Shown here piece by piece: positions 35,698 through 44,213 of a DNA stretch of 64,000 bases; the stretch's first letter is position 1, and every line of letters starts with the position of its first letter. The stretch comes from Chryseobacterium sp. Leaf394. GTDB taxonomy: Bacteria > Bacteroidota > Bacteroidia > Flavobacteriales > Weeksellaceae. The notes beneath the pieces were generated by a model. It was not told the DNA's origin and did not search any database. It worked only from the letters and a program-made list of their open reading frames with translations. Location of the stretch: assembly GCF_001424105.1 (NCBI RefSeq), contig NZ_LMQH01000004.1:298-64297 (forward strand), in the 5' to 3' direction. Both the position numbers and the translations under genes were made by a program.

Positions 35698-36530
35698 ATG
35701 AAAACCTACATTACCCAACCCGATGATTCATTTGCTGGGATTGCGAAAAAGTTTCAGATCAAAGATGAATTTTATTTGAAAACTTACCACAATCTTAACT
35801 GCTCCCAAGAAAATCTTATTCACGGAAAAATTCCAGCGCGAACTCGGATTATGATTCCTGAAGACCCTCAATTTATGAATGAAGAATTATCATCTGACGC
35901 AGATTTTGATGACAGTAATATCAGCCCTGAAAATGGCTTTGATGATCAATCAGAGAATATAAAAGAAGAATATTTAACGGATGAGAAAAAAGAAAATGAT
36001 ACAACAGGTGGAAAAACAGAAGAAGAACAAGAAAGTACTCCCAGCGATCATGATGGTAAATATTTTGTCATTCAGAAAGGAATGTGTCAGTGTAATCAGG
36101 GTTTTAAATTTCCAAAGTTCAAAGTGACCAGTCATCAAAAACACTATTGGAATGACGCCGATGGCGAGGCCGACTATCTCGCAGTCACTGAAGATGATCT
36201 CACCTTTGAGCCTGCCGCAACGCCATTCGGAAACTGCAAACTAAAACCAACTTCAGGCGGATACCTACCCTGCTCATATGCCCCTGCCGGAAAATGGACA
36301 AAAACCTATGACAAAGTGAAAGTCATGGGTAAAAGTTGCCTCACCGAAATTTCTGAACTGATGTGCAGAACAGGTGGAAAAATAACCATTTTTAAACATG
36401 GTCAGCAGAGCGAAATCGGAAAAGCAATGTAGAGAAAGCAGATTCCCGGGAGCAGCATGTGTATAATCCTTTGGTGGATTTTGAGGAGTTTAGGGAGGAA
36501 GTAAATGGTAACAATGAAGATGCCTGGTAA
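35698..36530 (+). pseudogene. LysM plus DUF4280 PAAR-like spike protein, one-base frameshift near its end
   Basis: The open frame (35698-36432, 244 residues) has an N-terminal LysM-like part (YITQPDDSFAGIAKKFQI), an acidic linker of about 70 residues and a DUF4280 domain from about residue 125 (KYFVIQKGMCQCNQGF, ending CRTGGKITIFKHGQQSE). DUF4280 is a PAAR-like fold that tips secretion spikes. The frame stops after GKAM. If the A4 run at 36420-36423 had one more A, the protein would continue as KSNVEKADSREQHVYNPLVD to a TAA at 36528-36530, which looks like a natural tail. The shortened form may still work. Confidence 0.65.
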
Positions 36531-36546
36531 ATAAAAACATACAATC

Positions 36547-38744
36547 ATGGAAAAAAAAGGCGTATCACAAATTTCAGGAACTGTAAAACCTGTTGTAGGA
36601 GAAAAATATATCTATCACGTTACAGGATGGTATCCTGATACAGAAGCAGAAAAAAGAAATCCTAAACTTGTAACCTGGGAACTCTTCAAACAGAGAAAAA
36701 ATGGTAATTTTACAAGTACCAACATCAGGAAAAAGGAATCAGCGAATTTACTTTTGGCGAAAATGCAGTAGGGTCAGTGTATAAATTGGAAGCCTATCTC
36801 TATGCTTCGGAGGGAGGCGGATTAATTATTCATCCTCAGCCCAGCAAAATTCCGGTTATTAATAAGGTAGAATTGTTTTATGTAGATGACACAGAAGGTA
36901 CTACCTTTAGCTTCATGGAAAAGCTGCGGGCAAAAGCTTACTGTACCAATATGCTAATGAAAGAGCTTTCTTTTACCTTGTGGGAAGATGATGCTCAGGG
37001 AGAAGGTCATCATCCTAATAACAAGCTGATTCTAACCAAAAAAGCAAAAGTGGATAAAAATGGTGTAGCCGTTGCTGAATTTATGCTTACCCGCGCATTG
37101 ATCCATAAGACCATGCAAGGTGAAGCAGACGCGAAGAAACTGGAATTTTATGTTACGGTAGAATATTATGCTAAAAAGAAACATTCAACAGAGAATATTC
37201 ACATCGACAATCCTCTTCCTCCTATTAATGGAGAAGTAAGAGATTCCCCTGCTGAAACTATCCCAAAAGCTAAAAACTCTCCAGCAGAACAGAAACCTCC
37301 GAGCATGAAAGAGGAAAAAGGAATTGGAGATATTGCTGTAGATAAAGCAAAAGAGCTGTGGGATTGGTTGGAAGCAAAAGGAACCATTATAAAAGAACAA
37401 CTTCCTACTGTGCAACATCCAGATGGGAAATCGCCGGCGGTTGTGAAGGAGACTGCAGTTGCCAAGAGAGAAGACAAAGAATGTTGTATTATAGATGAGG
37501 AATTTTTCTTAACAAATTATGAAAAAGAATTTCCACGTTATAATAAACAAGGAAAACTAATTCCACTTTCAGATTTGGTTAAAGTCAGTTTGCGAAGAAT
37601 GTTTAAAAGTACTTCAGAATATTACTCTAACGAAAGTCGATGTTGTAATAAGTATCACATTGCGTATATGTTAGCTACTGCCAAACATGAAACTGGTCAT
37701 AGTTTTGATCCAATTGAAGAAGCAAATTGGTTGAGTTGGAATGTAAGAAAAAAATATTTTGAAGAAATGTATGATCCCGTCCTTGGCAAAAATGAAAAGC
37801 GTAGAAAAATGGCAAAAAATAATGGAAATACAAAAGAAGGCGACGGAGCAAAATATTATGGTAGAGGATATGTCCAATTAACTTGGAAAGATAATTATCA
37901 AAAAATGCAAGATAAATTTGGGGTTAATCTTGTAGACAACAGGAGTAACGCTTTAAATCATGAGTTAGCTGTCAAGATAATGATATATGGAAGTGAAAAA
38001 GGAATATTTACTGGAGTAAAGCTCGCTAACTATATATCTGACAGCAAAAAAGATTATGTAAATGCAAGAAGAGTTATTAACGGAACAGATGAAGCGAATT
38101 CTATCGCTGGATACGCAGAAAAAATTGAAAAATGTTTAAAAATAAAAGAATGTAACTGCGCAAAAACTCAAGAAGGTTCTCAACAAAAACCAGCATTAAG
38201 TGGTAAGATTGTTTTTTTTGATTCTGGTCTAAGTGAGGAAAGAGTAAGTGTTGTTAGTCAGTTTACCATTTCGTTATTAGAGAAAGCAGCAAAAAATTCA
38301 GCAAATGATAAGCTAATAATAACTAGTACCATAAGATCAACGAGGAAACAAGCAGAAGTTATGTACAGTAATGAAAGTAATGGAAATCATATTAGATATG
38401 CAGCACCTGGAAGAGAAGTCATAACTGTTTTTAATGCTGGTAAAAGTAAAGGTAATTCCAAAGAAAAAATTATTTCTGATATGGACAGAAAAATTATAGA
38501 ACTTTCAGAAAGCGGACAAAGAGTATCATTACATTGTGTTTCAAAAGAAACCTATAGTAAAAACAATATTATTGATATTTCTTATTCTAAAGGCGTTAAA
38601 AATCCTCGAGATTTAATTCGTGAATTAGTAAAAGATTCAGCTGTTACCAAAATTATTCATCCTCTTAATAATGTTGTTAACAATAGTAAAATTAGATATG
38701 ATACTAAAGAACCCGCAATACATGTAGAAATAAAAATACCATGA
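36547..38744 (+). pseudogene. Large effector with GH19 and M15-like domains, frameshifted early
   Basis: ATG at 36547 (MEKKGVSQISGTVKPVVGEK) opens a conserved head domain. The frame is lost at the A5 run 36730-36734; adding one A gives KKGISEFTFGENAVGSVYKL, which joins the 655-codon frame ending at 38744. After the beta-rich head comes a Pro/Lys-rich linker (about 37200-37480). A GH19 glycosidase domain follows (about 37640-38110), with MLATAKHETGHSF (catalytic Glu) and AKYYGRGYVQLTWKDNYQK. The C-terminal domain (about 38200-38740) reads TSTIRSTRKQAEVMY and ends PAIHVEIKIP, like M15 peptidases. Both would cut peptidoglycan, one the glycan and one the peptide. It follows the spike gene and lacks a signal peptide, as expected of spike-borne cargo. 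Confidence 0.7.
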
Positions 38745-39372
38745 AAAAAACATATATATTAATACTTATCACAGCTATTAGTATTTTAGTCAGTTGTCAA
38801 GAGCCAAAAATATCACGCACCGACCAAATTACAGAGAATAACAATTTAGATGAACTATTCAAACAAGATGATGGTTATCAATACACTAAAGTAGGTATTG
38901 CATGTAAAAAAATAATCTTACTAAGTTAAAAGAATTAATTTCTAAAGGGGCAAATATTAATATTGCAAAAACAGATGATATATATGAATTTGATGCATTG
39001 TATGTTGCAATTGAAAATAAACATGTGCCAATTACAAATTTTTTAATACTAAGGGGTACAGATGTAAATAAAATATATACAGAGGAAGGTTTGACTCCCA
39101 TTGTATTAGCTACAAACTTAAATCAAATTGTAATCGTAGAATTACTAATTAAAAACGGAGCTAATGTCAACCCTATTGATGTTGAAGACTCTGATTATAC
39201 ATATGTTCCTCTATTATCAGCAATAAATAATAATAACATTACAATTTCAGAATTATTAATTGAAAATGGAGCAAAAACTGATATTAAAAATAATAAGGGA
39301 GAAACAATTGAAACTTTATTGTCATCCAAAGGTGGTAATTGGAAAAAATTGTTATCAAAATATAAAAAATAA
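38741..39372 (+). pseudogene. Ankyrin-repeat lipoprotein, frameshifted; candidate immunity protein
   Basis: The ATG overlaps the effector stop by 4 bases (ATGA). The first frame gives a lipoprotein signal (MKKTYILILITAISILVSCQ, lipobox ending in Cys) and ends at 38929. At the A7 run 38906-38912 one more A would restore the frame: NNLTKLKELISKGANI, then ankyrin repeats with DALYVAIENKHVPITNFLIL and EEGLTPIVLATNLNQIVIVE. The end is ISELLIENGAKTDIKNNKGE and TAA 39370-39372. Periplasm-facing ankyrin lipoproteins directly behind a peptidoglycan-cutting effector fit an immunity role; this is inferred from position. Confidence 0.65.
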
Positions 39373-39382
39373 TATTACAAAA

Positions 39383-40255
39383 ATGAAATATACATTATTA
39401 CTAATCTCTTTTATCGTTTGCTTTAATTATTCATGTAAAGAATCAGGTATTAAAGAGAAACAAAACAAAACAGTTTTGAAAAACATTAATAACACAGAGA
39501 CCTTAAAGTCCAATTATCAAAATTTATGTAATGTTATTGTCAAAGAAAAAGATATTATAATAGACTGTGGAAGAATAAAAGTCTATTCAAATTTGATTAT
39601 TGATGAGATGTCTATTTCTACTGAATTTATTCAAGGTGAGCAAAATACATTTTCATTGCTTTATGAATTTAATGCTTCTGTAACGAAAGTAAAAGAAAAA
39701 TATGATTTTGTATATTCAGCTAAAGGATTAAGACTCATAAAGAAAGAAACTCTAAAATATGGCAGAGAAGGAATTTCTTTTACAAAAGTATACTTTAAAA
39801 AATATATGATGGAAGATAAAAGTTTTGATGATATACAATCATTAGCCTCAAATGTAAATGACGTCTTTAATAAATATCCACTAGCTTTTCTATACGATAA
39901 TCAGCAAAAATTATTTGGTAAAGAAATATATGACTTATCCCGTGAAGACTTTTATATTAACTATCCTGATGTGAAACAGCCAAATTTAGACATTGTAAAT
40001 GTAGAACTTGCAAATAATTTGGCTTTTGATTTACAAAATGAAAATATTAATATTTCATCAAAATTAATTTTAGAAAGTATAGTTGAAAAATATCCTGACA
40101 GAGTAGTTGCATGGCTTAATTTAGGAGATGTGTATTGGTCTTTGAAAGATAGTATTAAAGCAAAAGACGCTTATCAGAAATATATTTCCTTGATGAAATC
40201 TCAAAAGAAAGACTTATCAAAAATCCCTCAAAGAGTTTATTATAGGACGAAATAA
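39383..40255 (+). CDS. Lipoprotein with C-terminal TPR-like segment
   Basis: A 290-residue protein starting at ATG 39383 (MKYTLLLISFIVCFNYSCKE), a lipoprotein signal with Cys18. The middle is beta-rich without known motifs. The end, ILESIVEKYPDRVVAWLNLG and DSIKAKDAYQKYISLMKSQK, looks like one and a half tetratricopeptide repeats. It follows the ankyrin lipoprotein after 10 bases. Possible second immunity or accessory protein; function unknown. Confidence 0.55.
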   Translation: MKYTLLLISFIVCFNYSCKESGIKEKQNKTVLKNINNTETLKSNYQNLCNVIVKEKDIIIDCGRIKVYSNLIIDEMSISTEFIQGEQNTFSLLYEFNASVTKVKEKYDFVYSAKGLRLIKKETLKYGREGISFTKVYFKKYMMEDKSFDDIQSLASNVNDVFNKYPLAFLYDNQQKLFGKEIYDLSREDFYINYPDVKQPNLDIVNVELANNLAFDLQNENINISSKLILESIVEKYPDRVVAWLNLGDVYWSLKDSIKAKDAYQKYISLMKSQKKDLSKIPQRVYYRTK

Positions 40256-40537
40256 TTTTTAAATAATAGCTAAAAGCATCACTGGCTCCCTTGCACAAAA
40301 CAAACCTCCAAGCATGAAAAAGGCTTTGATACATTGTAGCAGCCAAAGCAAAAGATTTATGGAATTGAATGGGAAGAACTAACAGAGCCGCAAGCAAAAT
40401 CTGTAGCCTGCCTTGTAAAAGCTTTGTTAAAATATTATAATTTGGATAACAGGAAAATAGATTGCCACGAACATTTAGCTCCCAAACAAAGTGGAGAAGG
40501 ACAGGTTGTATTCGATGCTATTAAAGATTATATATAA
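40256..40537 (+). pseudogene. Effector cassette remnant ending in an amidase-like tail
   Basis: The first 100 bases resemble, with many changes, the linker of the big effector (ACCTCCAAGCATGAAAAAGG against the same site at about 37300). The sequence then jumps to a frame reading KQKIYGIEWEELTEPQAKSV, CLVKALLKYYNLDNRKIDCH and EHLAPKQSGEGQVVFDAIK, stopping at TAA 40535-40537. The latter looks like the C-terminal end of an N-acetylmuramoyl-L-alanine amidase. It has no usable start and is a dead swapped-out toxin tip. Confidence 0.5.
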
Positions 40538-40574
40538 CTTACTATGAAAAATACATTTATACATTTCGCAATAC

Positions 40575-41135
40575 GCAACAGATAATATTAACGTCAAAAA
40601 TCCGCTTCCTCCCATAATCGGAGAGATAATAGATGATCCTGCGGAAACTATTCCAAAAGCTAAAGAATCTCCTTCCCAGACAAACCTCTAAGCATACAGG
40701 AGGAAAAAGGGTCTAAAGATATTGCTTTTGAATAATCAAAAAGAACTTAGGGACTGGATGGAATCCAAAGGAACCCTGATAAAAGAGCAACTTCCTACTG
40801 TGCAGGTGCCGGATGGGAAATCGCCGGCGGTGGTGCAGGAGGCGAAAGAGGAGAAATATTTCTGTAAGCAGTATGACTTAATCTGAGGAAATAAGGTATG
40901 TTGTGAGTTTAGCAATAAAGTAGGACAGATTTGTGCAGAACTTTGGGGAGAAAGCAGAAAAAAAAGATATGTCCAATTTCCGTCTGTCGAGGCAGGAATG
41001 GTTTATGTTGCAGAGTTTTTGGTAAGGCATAATGGGAACATTGGGAGATGGCATACGACTGATGTTAACAGACAAGCTGATTATGTAAATAATATTAATA
41101 AAACAATTCCTCGAATTGTTAATAGTTTTATATAA
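40575..41135 (+). pseudogene. Second effector cassette remnant with a different C-terminal tip
   Basis: About 40585-40850 is a decayed copy of the effector linker at 37190-37440: NVKNPLPPIIGEIIDDPAET, then out-of-frame KAK-x-SP, then ESKGTLIKEQLPTVQVPDGK. After it comes a TGA where Trp is likely (LI-stop-GNKV). The frame continues as CCEFSNKVGQICAELWGES, KKRYVQFPSVEAGMVYVAEF and NRQADYVNNINKTIPRIVN to TAA 41133-41135. The tip resembles a lysozyme or glucosaminidase-like fold, but I cannot name it. It lies directly before a lipoprotein gene that may have been its immunity partner. Confidence 0.5.
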
Positions 41136-41136
41136 T

Positions 41137-42270
41137 ATGAAAAATATACATGTCCTTATTCTTGTTACATTTTTGATTACGTTTAATGTATTATCATGCA
41201 CAAAAAAAAGCGAATCATATGACAAAGGGATTCCAACCGGAGTGACTAAAAAGTCTTATGACTGCGAGCAAATTCTCTTGCAGTTACTTTATACTAGTGA
41301 TTTTGAGATAAAAGAAAAATATAATATTAGAATTGATACTGTAAGAAATGATACTATTATACTAAAAGCTTTTGTACAAAACAATTTATCGGACGGCCCT
41401 CAAAATAAAAATATTGTTGAAAGCGTTGTTGGTTGGTTCATAATTCCACCCAAAAAAGATGCACTTTATCTCTCACTAAATGCATTAGATCCTATTGATC
41501 CAAATTTTAAGAAAATAAAAACAAATGAAAAATTTTTTAGAGATTTTTTGAACTGCATAAACAAAAAAAAAGAAAGCACTATGACTACAAAAATAAAATT
41601 TACAGACCTTTTTAATGAAGGAACTAGTATTAAGTTTAATCCAAACAACTTGAATGATAATACGCCTGAAGTCAATTCTTTTAAGAAAAATTTGGAGATT
41701 TATCTTTCTGAAAATCCTTCACCTCAAGATTTTGAAATAGAAAACCTCACCTATCTGATTAATAATGAAACTTTTTTCGATTTACAATACTATACAGATA
41801 GCAGTTGGTTACAGTATTTTATCACAAAATATAAAATAGATACCCGCGAGTTAAATAGTTTAATGGAGCAAGCGATTAACCAGGAAGATTATAATGCTGT
41901 GAAGACATTAGTAAATAATATGTACATTGTCTCTCAAAAAGATTTGCTCATTTCTTCGAAAGCAAAACAAGAAGCAAAAGATAAAATCCAAACAAATAAA
42001 GAAGATGGGTACGAAAGCTATCTCACATCAAACTCGAAAATAGATAAAATAATTAATCTTCTTGAAGAAAAGTTTAGTGCAAACAAGGTTAATGATCCCG
42101 ACGGCTTCACAAATCTCCGCAAAGAAAAAAGTACATCATCAGAAATTTTACAGCAAATCAAATCCGGCGAACAAATCCAGGTTTTAGACAAATCCGGCGA
42201 TTGGCTTTTGGTGAAAACCAATGAAGGTAATCAAGGCTATATACACAAAAGCAGAATAAGATCAAATTAG
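41137..42270 (+). CDS. Lipoprotein with C-terminal SH3 domain
   Basis: A 377-residue protein from ATG 41137 (MKNIHVLILVTFLITFNVLS then Cys21), a lipoprotein. The middle (about residues 40-300) has no recognised motif. The C-terminus is a bacterial SH3 domain: DPDGFTNLRKEKSTSSEILQ, QIQVLDKSGDWLLVKTNEG and QGYIHKSRI. SH3b domains bind cell-wall peptides. Starting 1 base after the remnant of an effector tip, it may be its orphan immunity protein. Intact. Confidence 0.65.
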   Translation: MKNIHVLILVTFLITFNVLSCTKKSESYDKGIPTGVTKKSYDCEQILLQLLYTSDFEIKEKYNIRIDTVRNDTIILKAFVQNNLSDGPQNKNIVESVVGWFIIPPKKDALYLSLNALDPIDPNFKKIKTNEKFFRDFLNCINKKKESTMTTKIKFTDLFNEGTSIKFNPNNLNDNTPEVNSFKKNLEIYLSENPSPQDFEIENLTYLINNETFFDLQYYTDSSWLQYFITKYKIDTRELNSLMEQAINQEDYNAVKTLVNNMYIVSQKDLLISSKAKQEAKDKIQTNKEDGYESYLTSNSKIDKIINLLEEKFSANKVNDPDGFTNLRKEKSTSSEILQQIKSGEQIQVLDKSGDWLLVKTNEGNQGYIHKSRIRSN

Positions 42271-42279
42271 CAAAAAATA

Positions 42280-43281
42280 ATGACGGGAAATAAAATAATT
42301 TTTGGTTTTTTAATAATGTCATTTTTAATTGGTTGCAGACAGGAAGCAAAAGCAACTCACACGCTGTCAACTCAAGATAGCTTACAGGTAAAAAATAGTT
42401 CAAAAGAGGCAATTTCTACACTAAAAGAGTTCTACTTTTCAATGTACGGAAATGATGCAGACAATGAAGATTTAAAGAAAAAATACGTATCAGAAAGAGT
42501 TTTAAAAAGAATTGAAAGTTTAACATCAAATCCTGAAAATCTTATTTTGGATTATGACCCGTTCATTAAAGGACAGGACTATGACGCAAACATTATTAGA
42601 AAAACACTTGAAATAAAACCTTTAAATAAACGGAATGAATATAGAGCAAGTTTTTTATTATTCGGAGGAACAGATGAAAAACGAACCAATGTAGATTTGC
42701 TGTTAAAACAAAATCAGGAAGGGGATTTTTTGATTGATGCAATATTGAATGATGATCATTTGAACTTTGTAGAATCAGGTCTAACCACAAAAGAAGATTC
42801 AAATTTTGATGGATATAAACTGATTCAAGAGATAAAAACAGATATCAATCAGGATGGAAAACAGGATATAATTTCTATCTACGGAACAGATTGGAATAAA
42901 GAAATAAAACCCACAGACTCTAAACTCTTTAAAGTGACTGTCAGGCTAAATGATGGAAGTAATTTTTTAACATATACAAACAGCAAAATTATTCTTCCTT
43001 ATTTTCCGGATAATGTAGCGTCAGGATTTTCAGATATTAAAGTTAAAAATAATTACTTTACGGTTGAACAGGCAAACGGACAAGGAAATTTTATTGAGAA
43101 AAGTTTCACAACTTTTAAATATGATCATTCAAAAAACGGAATTTTTCTTCATAAATATTCTACTATTACAACTGATAGAAATTCTGGAGATGAAAAAGAA
43201 ATAAAATCTGAATATTCTGAAAAAGACTTCGGTAAAATAACTTTTGCAGAATTTAATCCTGACACAATTATTAAAAAATAA
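42280..43281 (+). CDS. Lipoprotein, DUF3828-like
   Basis: A 333-residue protein with a lipoprotein signal (MTGNKIIFGFLIMSFLIGCR, lipobox LIGC). The part from about residue 44 (EAISTLKEFYFSMYGN through LILDYDPFIKGQDYDANII) resembles DUF3828-type domains, often found in immunity-like lipoproteins of Bacteroidota toxin loci. The second half (from about 180) is beta-rich, with a DINQDGKQDIISIYG stretch like calcium-binding or FG-GAP-type loops. Closes the island. Confidence 0.55.
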   Translation: MTGNKIIFGFLIMSFLIGCRQEAKATHTLSTQDSLQVKNSSKEAISTLKEFYFSMYGNDADNEDLKKKYVSERVLKRIESLTSNPENLILDYDPFIKGQDYDANIIRKTLEIKPLNKRNEYRASFLLFGGTDEKRTNVDLLLKQNQEGDFLIDAILNDDHLNFVESGLTTKEDSNFDGYKLIQEIKTDINQDGKQDIISIYGTDWNKEIKPTDSKLFKVTVRLNDGSNFLTYTNSKIILPYFPDNVASGFSDIKVKNNYFTVEQANGQGNFIEKSFTTFKYDHSKNGIFLHKYSTITTDRNSGDEKEIKSEYSEKDFGKITFAEFNPDTIIKK

Positions 43282-43416
43282 TCTGAATCATTATTAAAAT
43301 AATTCTATCAATATTTGAAAACAGATATCAATATGGTATTTATAATTCAACAAAACTCTCCTCGACAGAAAAAATCTCCCTATCTTTAAGCACAATAAAT
43401 ATTAAATCAAAAAACA

Positions 43417-44073
43417 ATGAAATCACTTGTTCTTACGTTGATGATGATTCTTTCTTTAGGAACATTATCAGCACAAACCACCGAAGGTCAGCTTACCTAC
43501 AAAATGGATTTTTCAAGCGACAATCCACAAATGGCAGCCGCTCTTCCTATGATGCAGGGTTCTACAATGAAGCTTTATTTTATGAAAGACAAATCTGCAG
43601 CGGATGTTATGATGGGCAGCTTTATGAAAATGAAAAGCGTAATGGATACTAAGGCAGATAAAGGTATTATTCTGGTTGAAGTAATGGGTCAGAAAATTGC
43701 CAACAACGTAGAATCTATTTCTAAAAAGAAAGTAGATACCGATAAAATCGGAAAGCCGGTTGCAACTTCTGAAACGAAAAAAATTCTGGGTTTCAACTGT
43801 AAAAAGTATGTAATCAAAGATCCTGAAGGAAAAGGTGCCGACTCAGTTTTATGGGTAACAACAGATATTAAAACAACGTTAGCAGGTCAGGAACAGTTCT
43901 CCAACGGTCTTGAAGGGGTTCCTTTGGAATTTTCTACAATGCAGCAGGGAATGAATGTCCGTTTTGAGGCAACAAACTTCGACAAAACCGTTTCGCCAGC
44001 AGTTTTCAACCTTACTATTCCTGAAGGGTACAAGGTAATGACAGAAGAAGAAATGGCAAGGATGGGAGGTTAA
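43417..44073 (+). CDS. Secreted DUF4412-type protein
   Basis: A 218-residue protein with a signal peptide (MKSLVLTLMMILSLGTLSAQ). The mature part begins TEGQLTYKMDFSSDNPQMA and contains TSETKKILGFNCKKYVIKDP, the strand-turn pattern of DUF4412 proteins, which may adopt a LolA/LppX-like half-barrel. The role is unknown. It stands alone with a terminator behind it. Confidence 0.7.
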   Translation: MKSLVLTLMMILSLGTLSAQTTEGQLTYKMDFSSDNPQMAAALPMMQGSTMKLYFMKDKSAADVMMGSFMKMKSVMDTKADKGIILVEVMGQKIANNVESISKKKVDTDKIGKPVATSETKKILGFNCKKYVIKDPEGKGADSVLWVTTDIKTTLAGQEQFSNGLEGVPLEFSTMQQGMNVRFEATNFDKTVSPAVFNLTIPEGYKVMTEEEMARMGG

Positions 44074-44100
44074 TTTTAAATCTTCTCTTTTACAATTCAT

Positions 44101-44131
44101 AAAATACAATTTCCGGATTGTATTTTTTTTT
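44101..44131 (+). terminator. Terminator after the DUF4412 gene
   Basis: A 10-bp perfect stem (AAAATACAAT with ATTGTATTTT), 6-base loop, T run. Confidence 0.75.
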
Positions 44132-44213
44132 GTTTTTCAGACATGCCTAAGCTAAAAATCATCATTCAGATTTTCATTAATTTCCCTACCTTTAACCTCC
44201 AAATTTTTCATCA

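Noticed and set aside
40878..41225. 115-codon minus-strand ORF
   Set aside because: Antisense to the effector-tip remnant and the lipoprotein start; product lacks any pattern.
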